Shown here: piece by piece, positions 54,189 to 63,239 of the stretch
Layout of the letters: each line of letters opens with the position of its first letter
Position numbering within the stretch: the first letter of the stretch is position 1
Source of the DNA: Aliidongia sp035943795
GTDB lineage: Bacteria; Pseudomonadota; Alphaproteobacteria; ATCC43930; CGMCC-115725
Assembly (NCBI RefSeq): GCF_035943795.1
Contig: NZ_DASZBY010000140.1
Location: forward strand, 1 to 64,000
Reading direction: 5' to 3'
DNA length: 64,000 nt
Made by a program: the position numbers and the translations under genes
Notes under the pieces: model-generated
Told to the model about the DNA's origin: nothing
The model's database searches: none
Seen by the model: the letters and a program-made list of their open reading frames with translations, nothing else

Positions 54189-54280
54189 GCTGTGTCGATT
54201 GGTCTAAACGGAATAGGCGATTTCCTCTATCGCTCGACACGGGGTAGGCTCGCTCCATAATTGACGCGGTGGAGACAAAC

Positions 54281-55744
54281 ATGCCCCAGGACGATACAGG
54301 CCGGAAGCTGACCCATGCGACGGGTGCGCCCGTGGTCGACAATCTCAACATCCAAACCGCCGGCCCCCGCGGCCCGGCGCTGCTCCAGGACATCTGGCTG
54401 CTCGAAAAGCTGGCGCACTTCGATCGCGAAGTGATCCCCGAGCGCCGGATGCATGCCAAGGGCGCCGGCGCCTTCGGCACCTTCACCGTTACCCACGACA
54501 TCTCGCAATACACCCGGGCAAAGCTGTTCTCGGAGATCGGCAAGCAGACGCCGCTGTTCGCCCGCTTCTCGACCGTGGCCGGCGAGCGCGGCGCGGCGGA
54601 CGCCGAGCGCGACATCCGCGGCTTCGCGTTCAAATTCTATACCGAGGAAGGCAACTGGGACATCGTCGGCAACAACACGCCGGTGTTCTTCTTCCGCGAC
54701 CCGATGCGCTTTCCCGACCTCAACCATGCCATCAAGCGCGATCCGCGCACCGGGCTGCGCAGCGCCGACAACAACTGGGATTTCTGGACCCTGCTGCCCG
54801 AGGCGCTACACCAGGTGACCTACGTGATGGGCGAGCGCGGCCTGCCGCGCAGCTTCCGGCACATGCATGGCTTCGGTAGCCATACCTTCAGCCTGCTGAA
54901 TGCGGCCAACGAGCGGGTCTGGGTGAAGTTTCATTTCCGTACCCAGCAAGGCATCGAGAATTTCACCGATGCGGAGGCCGAGGCCGTGGTTGCCAAGGAT
55001 CGCGAGAGCAGCCAGCGCGACCTGTACTACAGCATCGAAAAGGGCGATTTCCCGCGCTGGACCCTGTTCATCCAGGTCATGACCGAAAGCCAGGCGGCAA
55101 CCCATCGCCATAATCCGTTCGACCTGACTAAGGTGTGGCCGCAGGCGGAATTCCCGCTGATCGAGGTCGGTGTCGCCGAGCTGAACCGCAATGCGGAGAA
55201 TTACTTCGCCGACGTCGAGCAGGCGGCGTTCTCGCCGGCAAACATCGTGCCCGGCATCGGTTTCTCGCCCGACAAGATGCTGCAGGCCCGCCTGTTCTCC
55301 TACGGCGACGCGCAGCGCTACCGGCTGGGCGTGAACTTCAACCATATTCCGGTCAACGCGCCGAAATGCCCGTACCATTCCTATCATCGCGACGGCGCGA
55401 TGCGGGTCGACGGCAACGGCGGCGGCACGCCCAGCTATTTCCCCAACAGCCACGGCGAATGGGCCGACCAGCCCGGTCTGGCCGAGCCGCCGCTGCCGAT
55501 CGACGGTGCGGCCGCCCATTGGGATCATCGGGTCGACGTCGACCATTACGAACAGCCAGGCAACCTGTTCCGGCTGATGACGCCGGCCCAGCAGCAGGTG
55601 CTGTTCGACAACACGGCCCGCGCGATGGGCGATGCCGCGGTCCACATCAAGCAGCGCCACATCGCAAACTGCGCCAAGGCGGATCCCGCCTATGGCGCCG
55701 GCGTGGCGGCGTCGCTCGGCCTGCCGGTGCCGACAGAACGCTGA
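54281..55744 (+). CDS. katA: haem catalase
   Basis: A 487-residue clade-III-like small-subunit catalase. The ATG has GGAG six bases upstream; a GTG four codons earlier is less likely. The distal histidine is in ERRMHAKGAGAFGTF, the asparagine in DIVGNNTPVFFFRDP and the proximal haem-ligand tyrosine in RLFSYGDAQRYRLGVNFN. It breaks down hydrogen peroxide in the cytoplasm. A long hairpin follows the gene. Confidence 0.95.
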   Translation: MPQDDTGRKLTHATGAPVVDNLNIQTAGPRGPALLQDIWLLEKLAHFDREVIPERRMHAKGAGAFGTFTVTHDISQYTRAKLFSEIGKQTPLFARFSTVAGERGAADAERDIRGFAFKFYTEEGNWDIVGNNTPVFFFRDPMRFPDLNHAIKRDPRTGLRSADNNWDFWTLLPEALHQVTYVMGERGLPRSFRHMHGFGSHTFSLLNAANERVWVKFHFRTQQGIENFTDAEAEAVVAKDRESSQRDLYYSIEKGDFPRWTLFIQVMTESQAATHRHNPFDLTKVWPQAEFPLIEVGVAELNRNAENYFADVEQAAFSPANIVPGIGFSPDKMLQARLFSYGDAQRYRLGVNFNHIPVNAPKCPYHSYHRDGAMRVDGNGGGTPSYFPNSHGEWADQPGLAEPPLPIDGAAAHWDHRVDVDHYEQPGNLFRLMTPAQQQVLFDNTARAMGDAAVHIKQRHIANCAKADPAYGAGVAASLGLPVPTER

Positions 55745-55753
55745 TCCCGCCTG

Positions 55754-55792
55754 GCCACCCTCTTTTCCGGACGCATCGGAAAAGAGGGTGGC
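55754..55792. terminator. long palindromic hairpin between katA and the convergent gene
   Basis: A perfect 16-bp inverted repeat (arm GCCACCCTCTTTTCCG) with a 7-base loop lies between two convergent stop codons. The arm has internal T and A runs, and it can terminate transcription from both sides. Confidence 0.8.
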
Positions 55793-55798
55793 TTGCCG

Positions 55799-56239
55799 TC
55801 AGCTGCAGGGGCGGCCTTTAGCATCGTAATAGGCGTCGTCGCGCTTGATCAGCCCGTGGTCGAGCGTCAGGAAATTCGCGATGCGCACCTCGAAGGCCGC
55901 GCCGGGTCTCGTGCTGCGGGCGACGAACTGTATGGCGATATGCTCCCGGTCGATCACGACCGCCGTCACCTGGTCCTGGATATCGGGAACCGTCTGGAAC
56001 AGGGCGGCATAGGCCTGTCGCGCGCCGGCGAGCCCGATGCGATCCTGGCAAAAGCCCGGCGAGGTCAGTACGGCGTCCGGCGCATAGAGCGCCACCACTG
56101 CTTCCAGATCGTGGCGATTGAATGTCTCGAAGCGTGCTTTCGCGATTCTCTCTGCTGCCGTCGGTGCCGACGCGGCGGACAGGGCAGGGGTAGCGGCGGC
56201 CAGCACACAAGCGAGCGCAATCAAGCTTCTCGGCGACAT
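55799..56239 (-). CDS. secreted SnoaL-like (SgcJ/EcaC-type) protein
   Basis: A 146-residue protein. The signal peptide (SLIALACVLAAATPALSAASA) precedes an NTF2-fold domain with FETFNRHDLEAVVALYAPDAVLTSPGF and AYAALFQTVPDI, typical of the SnoaL/DUF4440-like group often annotated SgcJ/EcaC. These small alpha+beta barrels include enzymes and binding proteins; no catalytic residue can be assigned. It ends against the catalase hairpin. Confidence 0.75.
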   Translation of the reverse strand: MSPRSLIALACVLAAATPALSAASAPTAAERIAKARFETFNRHDLEAVVALYAPDAVLTSPGFCQDRIGLAGARQAYAALFQTVPDIQDQVTAVVIDREHIAIQFVARSTRPGAAFEVRIANFLTLDHGLIKRDDAYYDAKGRPCS

Positions 56240-56472
56240 GAGATTTCTCCGTCCGATACGTTCTTCCAGCGGACGGTCGCGTCGTCCCAGGGTTCGAGCG
56301 GCACGATACCTCAGTCGGCAGCTTCCAAAAAGGCCTCAGCGCAGCTTTCGGTTGAGATCTTCGTTCCTCCAGCCGTGGCCCTTCGGGCGGCCGTCCAGAA
56401 TCCGGCTTTGATGATGACGGCGTGCTGCCGTATGTTTGCGGCCGGGGCGAGCGTTACGGGGCTGGGATCGAG

Positions 56473-57588
56473 ATGCAGATTTCGCGACAGCGGTTTCTGG
56501 CCGGAGCGCTCGCGGGAGTGGCATCGCTTGCGTTGTCGCCGGGCCTCGTCCGTGGCGCGGCATTTCGCCCGATGCGGGCGATCTTCGTCAATCCCGGCCG
56601 GTCCAATGAAGATTTCTGGGTCAGCGTCAGTGCGGTCATGCGCGCTGCGGCCGCCGATCTCGCCATCCATCTCGACATCGTCTATGGCGAGCGTTCGGTG
56701 CTCTACACCCAACAGGTCGCGCTCGAACGGATTGCCGTGGCGGAACCTGGCGACTATCTGCTGGTCGGCAACGAACAGCACAGCGCCGGCCCGATCCTGG
56801 AGGCCGGCCTGGCGCGCGCGCTCCGATGCCTGATCGTGTTCAACGGCTTCGTCGGCGACGAGGTCGCGCGCTACGGCGGCCCGCGGCAGAAGTTCCCGAA
56901 TTTCCTGGGCGAGCTGCTTGCCGACAATGTTGCCGCCGGGTCGGAGATCGCACGCGGCCTCATCGCGGCCGCCAAACGCGCCGGGGCGCCGCTTCACGTC
57001 GTCGGCATCAACGGCAACGTGGAGACGCCCGCGGCCGCCGACCGCGAGATCGGGCTGCGTCAAGCCACGGCCGGGATCGCCGGTCTGACGTTGGGCCAGG
57101 TGCTCACCTCGGACTGGACGCGGGAGGAAGGGCGGCAGCGCGCCGCCGGACTGCTCGATCGCTATCCGGAGACCAGCATCGTGTGGTGCGCCAACGATCC
57201 GATCGCGCTCGGCGCGCTCGACGTGGCACTGCAGCGCGGCCGCCGGCCGGGACGCGACATCTTCATCGGTGGGCTCAACTGGTCGTCGGACGCGATCGCG
57301 GCCATTCAGTCCGGCCATCTGGAGCTCAGCCTCGGCGGCCATTTCCTGCTCGGCGGCTGGGCGCTGGTTCTGCTGCGCGACTATCACGAGGGCCTGGATT
57401 TCGCAGAAGTGCCCGGCGGACTCTCGCAATCCGTGCCGTTCGGCGCGCTCGATCGCAGCAATATCGACAGCTGGGTCGGGCGATATGACGGATCCGACTG
57501 GTCGGCAATAAGATTTCAACGTTTTTCGCATTATCTGAGCGGTGCGCGTGGACCTTACGATTTCTCCCTGCCGGCCGTGCTTGGCTGA
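56473..57588 (+). CDS. periplasmic sugar-type substrate-binding protein
   Basis: A 371-residue protein. A secretion signal with SRQRFLAGALAGVASLALSPGLVRG is followed by the two-lobe type I periplasmic-binding fold: RAIFVNPGRSNEDFWVSVSAVM, LLVGNEQHSAGPILEAGLA, HVVGINGNVET, and SIVWCANDPIALGALDVALQ. No ABC permease or ATPase gene is adjacent. It is followed by a cupredoxin, a c-di-GMP enzyme with a periplasmic sensor, and a barrel protein, so it may be a sensory binding protein rather than a transporter subunit. Confidence 0.82.
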   Translation: MQISRQRFLAGALAGVASLALSPGLVRGAAFRPMRAIFVNPGRSNEDFWVSVSAVMRAAAADLAIHLDIVYGERSVLYTQQVALERIAVAEPGDYLLVGNEQHSAGPILEAGLARALRCLIVFNGFVGDEVARYGGPRQKFPNFLGELLADNVAAGSEIARGLIAAAKRAGAPLHVVGINGNVETPAAADREIGLRQATAGIAGLTLGQVLTSDWTREEGRQRAAGLLDRYPETSIVWCANDPIALGALDVALQRGRRPGRDIFIGGLNWSSDAIAAIQSGHLELSLGGHFLLGGWALVLLRDYHEGLDFAEVPGGLSQSVPFGALDRSNIDSWVGRYDGSDWSAIRFQRFSHYLSGARGPYDFSLPAVLG

Positions 57589-57690
57589 CCTGGTGCCTCC
57601 GAACACCGAAATGTGAAAGCTGGAGGGGTTTCGACTGTCGTTCGCGAAGGTTGTGTAGCTGCCGAATTCGTCGCGATGGATGGTTTGCGT

Positions 57691-58356
57691 ATGAACAAGA
57701 ATTTTGGCCTGGTCCTGCTGCTGGGGCTGCCGGTTTTGGCGCTCGTGCCCGCGGTGCGCCCGGCCGATGCCGCGCAGGTGCAGGCCCGGGTCAGCGACGA
57801 GCACGGCAAGCCGGTCGCCGACGCGGTGGTCACGCTGGTGCCGGCCGACACCGCGGTTCCGTCGCCCGATCTGGTGCCGTCGCGCGCGACGGCGGTCGTC
57901 GATCAGCGCGACGAGACTTTCGTGCCCTATGTCGTCGTCGTGGCGAAGGGTGGAACGGTGGTCTTCCGCAACAGCGACAAGACGCGCCACCACGTCTATT
58001 CCTTTTCGCCGATCAAGCAGTTCGAGTTCGTGCTCAGTCCCGGCGACAGTTCCGCGCCGGTCGCATTCGATGCGCCCGGCATTGCCGCCATCGGCTGCAA
58101 CATCCACGATTTCATGACGGCCTTCGTCTATGTCGCCGACACGCCGTTCGTGGCGCAGACCGATCGCGACGGCCATGCCATGATCGCCGATCTGCCGCCC
58201 GGCAGCTACAGCGCGCGGATCTGGCATCCGCTGCTCCGGCCGTCGGCCGCGCTCCCGGCGCAGACCATCCAGGTTCCGGACGGCGGCGCGGAGCTTTCGA
58301 GCACGCTGTCGCTGATGGCGCCGCCGCACCGCGATCACGAACACGGGCTCTACTAG
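57691..58356 (+). CDS. cupredoxin-like (methylamine-utilisation-type) secreted protein
   Basis: About 221 residues from the ATG of NKNFGLVLLLGLPVLALV, a signal peptide; ATGs a few codons earlier are alternatives. The mature protein begins with a short beta module (QVQARVSDEHGKPVADAVVTLVPA), then a cupredoxin domain with the copper His in KTRHHVYSFS and a CNIHDFM site (Cys, His, Met). A final carboxypeptidase-regulatory-like module has DLPPGSYSARIWHP. Proteins like this are often annotated as methylamine utilisation proteins. It precedes the EAL gene by 1 base. Confidence 0.8.
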   Translation: MNKNFGLVLLLGLPVLALVPAVRPADAAQVQARVSDEHGKPVADAVVTLVPADTAVPSPDLVPSRATAVVDQRDETFVPYVVVVAKGGTVVFRNSDKTRHHVYSFSPIKQFEFVLSPGDSSAPVAFDAPGIAAIGCNIHDFMTAFVYVADTPFVAQTDRDGHAMIADLPPGSYSARIWHPLLRPSAALPAQTIQVPDGGAELSSTLSLMAPPHRDHEHGLY

Positions 58357-58357
58357 C

Positions 58358-60736
58358 ATGACCCGGATCGGACGCCGCATGGGCTTTCGCCGCCGTCTGA
58401 CGGTCTTCCTGATGACGACCCTCGTGCTCGTCCAGGCGCTGACGGCAGCCTCGGTCTACACCTTCACCCGCGCGACCCTGATCGAACAGGGCAAGGGCCA
58501 GCTCGCCGATGCCGCCGGCCTGTTCGTGCGCCAGCTCGACGAAATCGGCACCCAGGTCGCGTCCGACGTCCAGGTCCTGGCGCTCGACTTCGCGCTGCGT
58601 CAGGCCATCGCCCAGCGCGAACACCAGACCGTGTTGTCGGCGCTCCGCAACCATGGAGGACGAGTCGGCGCCGCGCGAATGATGCTGGTCGGCCTCGACG
58701 GTGCGGTCGAGGTCGATACCGCCCAGCCCGGTGACACGGCTTCGCCTGTGCCGTTCGCCTTTCCGGGAATGATCGACGCCGCCGCGGTCAGCGGGCGGGG
58801 CGCATCGGTCGTCGCGATCGGCGGCCAGGCCTTCTGGATGGTCGTGGTGCCGGTGAAGGCGCCGGTGCCGATCGCCTTCATCGCGGTCTGCGTGCCGCTG
58901 AACGACGCCTTGCTGAACAAGCTGCAGGGACTGGCGGCCCTGCCCAAGGCAATCGAACTGACGTTGGAGGACGGGGGTGCCTGGCGGCCGGTCGCCGGCA
59001 CTGCGCCCCTGCTGCTCGATCATCTGCCGAAACCCGGCGCGGCATTGCCCGCCGGTCCGTTGCAGACCGTCGTGCAAGGCAACGAGGAACTGGTGCTGGC
59101 CGCACCGCTCGCCACGCCGGGCGGCAGCCCGCGCGTCGTGGCGGTGCTGGGCTATTCGCTGGACGAGGCCTTGCGGCAATATCAGCCGATCATGGTCGCG
59201 ATCGGCGTGCTGCTGGCGCTGGGCCTCATTCTGGCGCTGGCCGGCGCCATGCTGGTCGCGCGCAGCGTCGCACGGCCCGTCGAACTGCTCGCCGCCGCGA
59301 CGCGGCGGTTCGAGGCCGGAGATTATACGCCGCCGCCGCTGCTGCCCCAGGAAGACGAGATCGGCCAGCTGAGCGCCGGGCTCGGCAGCATGGCGCGCGC
59401 GATCGGCGAGCGCGAGGAGCGCATCCGCCACCAGGCGGCCCACGATCCGACGACCGGCTTGCTGAACCGGTCGGCATTCGAGGCGGCACTCGCCCCCGTG
59501 CTGGCCGCGCGGCACATGTCGGGCGCCTTGGTGATCGTCGGCCTTGCCCGCCTGCAGGAAATCGTCAACACCGTCGGCCGCGAGATCGGCGATCGGCTGC
59601 TGAGGGACGCCGGCGAACGCCTGACCGCGCTCATCGCCGAGGCCGGCCGCGTGCAGGTGGGGGCGGTGGGCGAGCGGTCCTTCGCTCTGTTCCTGCCGGG
59701 CCTCGACGAATATGCCGTCCGTGCCTGGGCCGAACGGATCACCCAGCTGTTCGATCGGCCGTACCAGGAGGGCGACCTGACGATCGATAGCGCCGCCGTC
59801 GTCGGCATCGCGCTGGCGCCGGTCCATGGCCAGTCGACCGCGGAGTTGCTGCTGCACGCCGATGTGGCGCTGATGATGGCGATCGGGTCGGAAACCCGCG
59901 TGGCGGTCTATGATCCCACCATCGATCCCCATCGGGCCGACCATCTGTCGCTGATGAGCGACCTGCGCGAAGCGATGGATCAGAATACCCTCGAGCTGTT
60001 CTACCAGCCGAAGCTCGACCTGGCCGCCGGACGGATCAGCGGGGCCGAGGCGCTGGTCCGCTGGCGCCACTCCAAGCGCGGCTTCGTCCCACCCGACACG
60101 TTCATCGGCCTGGCCGAGGAGACCGGCAACATTCAGCGCCTGACCCGCTGGGTGCTCGACGTCGGCATCGCCCAGGCTGCGGCCTGGCGGCAGAAGGGCC
60201 TCGCGCTCAAGATCGCGATCAATTTGTCCGTGCGCGATCTCGCCGACGAAGGATTGCCCGAACGGGTGGCGAACCTGCTGGCGACCCACGGCGTCCCGGC
60301 CGACAACCTGGTGCTGGAAGTGACCGAAAGCGCCATCATGGGCAAGCCGGACACGGCCATCGCCGTCCTGCGCCGGCTGGCAAATCAGGGCGTGGTGCTG
60401 TCGGTCGATGATTTCGGCGTCGGGCAATCCTCGCTCAGCTATCTACGCCGGCTGCCGGTGCGCGAGCTCAAGATCGACAAGAGCTTCATCCTCAAGCTGG
60501 CCGAGACGCCGGACGACCGCACGATCGTACAGTCCGTGGTCGAGCTGGGCCATCGCCTGGGCTACAGCGTCACGGCGGAGGGCATCGAAGACGAGGCGAC
60601 CCTGGCGCTGCTGGCGGGCTACGGCTGCGACCATGGCCAGGGCTACCACATTGCCAAGCCGATGCCGGCCGACGTCTTCAACCGTTTCCTGAATGACGCG
60701 CGCTGGCGCGGCAAGCGGCTGCAGGAAGCGTCATGA
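58358..60736 (+). CDS. cache-HAMP-degenerate GGDEF-EAL phosphodiesterase
   Basis: The protein has 792 residues. A membrane helix at ~15-35, a ~240-residue periplasmic sensor region, and a second helix near 285 are followed by HAMP (~310-355). The GGDEF domain starts DPTTGLLNRSAFEA but the active loop reads VGERSF (near 438), so cyclase activity is lost. The EAL domain is intact: EALVRWRHS (~563), NLSVRDL, EVTESAIM, DDFGVGQSSLSYL, KIDKSF and AEGIEDEA. It should degrade c-di-GMP in response to a periplasmic signal. The stop overlaps the next start by 4 bases. Confidence 0.88.
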   Translation: MTRIGRRMGFRRRLTVFLMTTLVLVQALTAASVYTFTRATLIEQGKGQLADAAGLFVRQLDEIGTQVASDVQVLALDFALRQAIAQREHQTVLSALRNHGGRVGAARMMLVGLDGAVEVDTAQPGDTASPVPFAFPGMIDAAAVSGRGASVVAIGGQAFWMVVVPVKAPVPIAFIAVCVPLNDALLNKLQGLAALPKAIELTLEDGGAWRPVAGTAPLLLDHLPKPGAALPAGPLQTVVQGNEELVLAAPLATPGGSPRVVAVLGYSLDEALRQYQPIMVAIGVLLALGLILALAGAMLVARSVARPVELLAAATRRFEAGDYTPPPLLPQEDEIGQLSAGLGSMARAIGEREERIRHQAAHDPTTGLLNRSAFEAALAPVLAARHMSGALVIVGLARLQEIVNTVGREIGDRLLRDAGERLTALIAEAGRVQVGAVGERSFALFLPGLDEYAVRAWAERITQLFDRPYQEGDLTIDSAAVVGIALAPVHGQSTAELLLHADVALMMAIGSETRVAVYDPTIDPHRADHLSLMSDLREAMDQNTLELFYQPKLDLAAGRISGAEALVRWRHSKRGFVPPDTFIGLAEETGNIQRLTRWVLDVGIAQAAAWRQKGLALKIAINLSVRDLADEGLPERVANLLATHGVPADNLVLEVTESAIMGKPDTAIAVLRRLANQGVVLSVDDFGVGQSSLSYLRRLPVRELKIDKSFILKLAETPDDRTIVQSVVELGHRLGYSVTAEGIEDEATLALLAGYGCDHGQGYHIAKPMPADVFNRFLNDARWRGKRLQEAS

Positions 60737-61941
60737 CCGATCGGTGGCGAGCGGCAGGGCTCGCCATCTGGCTTCTCGCGACAGGGGCCGATCAGGCGCA
60801 GGCGTTCGATCTCGACGATCTTCACCTCGACGGTTTCGTGGACGGCCGCCTGGTCCAGCCGGGCGACGAGCAGAGCTGGATCAAGGGCGGCCTCGGCAAG
60901 CTGCGCTACGGCGGCGGCCGGTTCGAGCCCGGAGCCGGCGGCGTCGTCCTGGTGCCATGGGTGCAGATCACGCCGGCCCTGACGGGGGTGCTGGACCTGC
61001 GCTACGATCCCGGGCAGCGCGACATCGTCGGGGCCGACGAGGCGTATCTGCGCTATCGGCCGGTCTCGACCACCGCCTGGCGCTGGTCGGTCAAGGCCGG
61101 TGCGTTCTTCCCGCCGATCTCCCTCGAAGGCACCGGCGTCGGCTGGACCAGTCCCTGGACCGTGACGCCCTCGGCGATCAACAGTTGGGTTGGCGAGGAG
61201 CTGCGCACGATCGGCGTCGAGCCGACGCTGGAATGGCGTGGCGATGCCGGCATGCTGACGGCGACGGCTGCGATCTTCGGGGTCAACAGCGCTGCCGGCA
61301 CCTTGCTCGCGTCCAGCGGCTGGAACCTGTCGGACACCATCACGCCGCTGGGTGGCCGGGTGCGCCTGCCCAACCTGTTCGGACCGGAATCGACCAGCCG
61401 CACCTTCGACGAGGACGACAATCGCCCCGGCTGGTACGCCGGTGCCACCTGGAAGATGCCGGCCTACGGCGAGCTTTCGGTGCTGCGCTACGACAATGAC
61501 GCCAATCTCGACGCCAGCCTGCACGACAAGCCATGGCATACCCGATTCTGGAGCTTGGGCGCCAGGTCGGAGCTGGACGACTTGACCTTCCTCGCCCAGG
61601 GTATGCTGGGCGATACCGGCGTCGCCTACGACCCGGTTGGCTCGACTACGACCCACTTCTATGCCGCCTATGTGCTGGTCGGCTGGCAGCGGGACGACTG
61701 GCGCGTCGCCGGGCGGATCGACCGGTTCGGCACCGGGGGCTTCAACGACGATTTCGACAGGAACCTCGGCGAACACGGCATGGCCGGCACGCTCGCCGTC
61801 ACTTGGCGGCCGCTCGACTGGCTGCGCCTGACCGGTGAGGCGCTGCGCATCGACAGTACGCGCAACGCCCGCCTTGGCACAGGCCTGGCGCCCCGCTCGG
61901 TCGACGACCAATTCCAACTGGCTGCGCGCCTGTTCTTCTGA
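60733..61941 (+). CDS. outer-membrane beta-barrel protein, porin-like
   Basis: A 402-residue protein with an ATGA overlap. The signal peptide (AAGLAIWLLATGADQAQA) is followed by FDLDDLHLDGFVDGRLV and alternating hydrophobic strands with many aromatic residues. The C terminus is LAARLFF, the terminal Phe being the BamA recognition signature of outer-membrane barrels. No TonB box is visible. I cannot name the substrate. It closes the four-gene unit with the binding protein, cupredoxin and EAL protein. Confidence 0.75.
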   Translation: MTDRWRAAGLAIWLLATGADQAQAFDLDDLHLDGFVDGRLVQPGDEQSWIKGGLGKLRYGGGRFEPGAGGVVLVPWVQITPALTGVLDLRYDPGQRDIVGADEAYLRYRPVSTTAWRWSVKAGAFFPPISLEGTGVGWTSPWTVTPSAINSWVGEELRTIGVEPTLEWRGDAGMLTATAAIFGVNSAAGTLLASSGWNLSDTITPLGGRVRLPNLFGPESTSRTFDEDDNRPGWYAGATWKMPAYGELSVLRYDNDANLDASLHDKPWHTRFWSLGARSELDDLTFLAQGMLGDTGVAYDPVGSTTTHFYAAYVLVGWQRDDWRVAGRIDRFGTGGFNDDFDRNLGEHGMAGTLAVTWRPLDWLRLTGEALRIDSTRNARLGTGLAPRSVDDQFQLAARLFF

Positions 61942-62015
61942 TCGGCGCTTCAACCCGTCGGCAAGAGACCATCGATAGGCTATCGTGGCCTCCCGGCCCA
62001 AAGGGGAGAACCGAT

Positions 62016-63173
62016 TTGACCAGCGCTTGTACGGTCGACGAACTCAAGGCGGAGGTCGACCGACTGCTCGATCGATACGAACGCGCCGAGATCAAGGACG
62101 GGCGACTGCTCGAGCCGCCGGAGACACGGGATATCGCGTTGGAGGGGCGTCCCGTTGCGCTCCTCGGCGCCGGCGCCGCCTTCCCGCAGGAGTTCGTCCG
62201 GCATCTCGTGGAGAGACACCACGTCGTCGCCCTGGTCGACAATGTCCGCATCGGCGAGGCTCGCTACGAGAGGGAGTTCGTCGGCGACGCAGCGTTCCTC
62301 GACGTGGCTCACCGGGCGCCCGATCTGGTCGCCGTCATGTGCTGCGCCAGCGACGGCGCCGTCGCGCATTTCGCGGCGCTGGCGGCGCGGGCCGGCGTGC
62401 CGGTGCTGAGTCTGTTCCAGGCGATGCGGCGCGAGGGACTGCTGTCCCACGGCCGGGCCCACGGTGTCGTGGAAACGATCGAAACCCTGGCGCATGCCAA
62501 TCCGCACCTGGACCGGTTCGCGGACGAGCTCAGTCTCAGGACCTACTATTGCCTGCTGCTCCACCGGCTGTCCTGGTCACGCCACTGGCTCGACATGGTG
62601 CGTTTTCACTACGACGAGATGTATTTCGGTTCGGGCATCTTTCCGCTGTCGCACTCGGAAATCCTGGTCGACGGCGGTGCCTTCGACGGCGATTCGATCC
62701 GGGCCTTCGACCGGTTCACCGGTGGGGAGGCGACCCATATCCACGCCTTCGAGCCGGACGGACAGAGTGCCGCGGCCCTGCGCCACAATTTTGCGGGCCG
62801 GTCGAATTTGACGCTGGTCGAGGCGGGCCTCTGGTCCGAGACGACCCGCTTGTCCTTCCGCAGCGACGGCTCGCTCGGCAGCAACCTCAGCACCGCCGGA
62901 ACCATCACGGTGCCGGTCGTGGCCTTGGACGACCGGGGCATCGACGACGCGACCCTCATCAAGCTGGACATCGAGGGCGCCGAGGTGCCGGCGCTGAACG
63001 GCGCGCGCGACACTATCCGCCGCTGCGCCCCGAAACTGGCGGTGTGCGCGTATCACCTCGCCGATGATCTTCTGCAGATCCCGCGGACCATTCTCGCCAT
63101 CCGGCCGGAGTATCGCCTGTTCCTGCGGCACTATTCGCCGTGGATGACCGACACTGTCGTCTACGCCGTCTGA
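62016..63173 (+). CDS. FkbM-family methyltransferase
   Basis: A 385-residue protein with a TTG start chosen for AAAGGGGAG just upstream. The N-terminal half has a nucleotide-binding-like region (IALEGRPVALLGAGAAFPQEFV). The C-terminal part is the FkbM SAM-dependent domain: EILVDGGAFDGDSIRAFDR (motif I), HIHAFEPDGQSAAALRHN (motif II), and DDATLIKLDIEGAEVPALNGA. FkbM proteins methylate sugars or polyketides. The target may be a surface glycan. Confidence 0.85.
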   Translation: MTSACTVDELKAEVDRLLDRYERAEIKDGRLLEPPETRDIALEGRPVALLGAGAAFPQEFVRHLVERHHVVALVDNVRIGEARYEREFVGDAAFLDVAHRAPDLVAVMCCASDGAVAHFAALAARAGVPVLSLFQAMRREGLLSHGRAHGVVETIETLAHANPHLDRFADELSLRTYYCLLLHRLSWSRHWLDMVRFHYDEMYFGSGIFPLSHSEILVDGGAFDGDSIRAFDRFTGGEATHIHAFEPDGQSAAALRHNFAGRSNLTLVEAGLWSETTRLSFRSDGSLGSNLSTAGTITVPVVALDDRGIDDATLIKLDIEGAEVPALNGARDTIRRCAPKLAVCAYHLADDLLQIPRTILAIRPEYRLFLRHYSPWMTDTVVYAV

Positions 63174-63239
63174 TCGTGCGTCGGCGCGAGGCGGAGGACC
63201 GTTGTCCGGGCTTCCGATCTCACGACGATGCTCGAGGGT

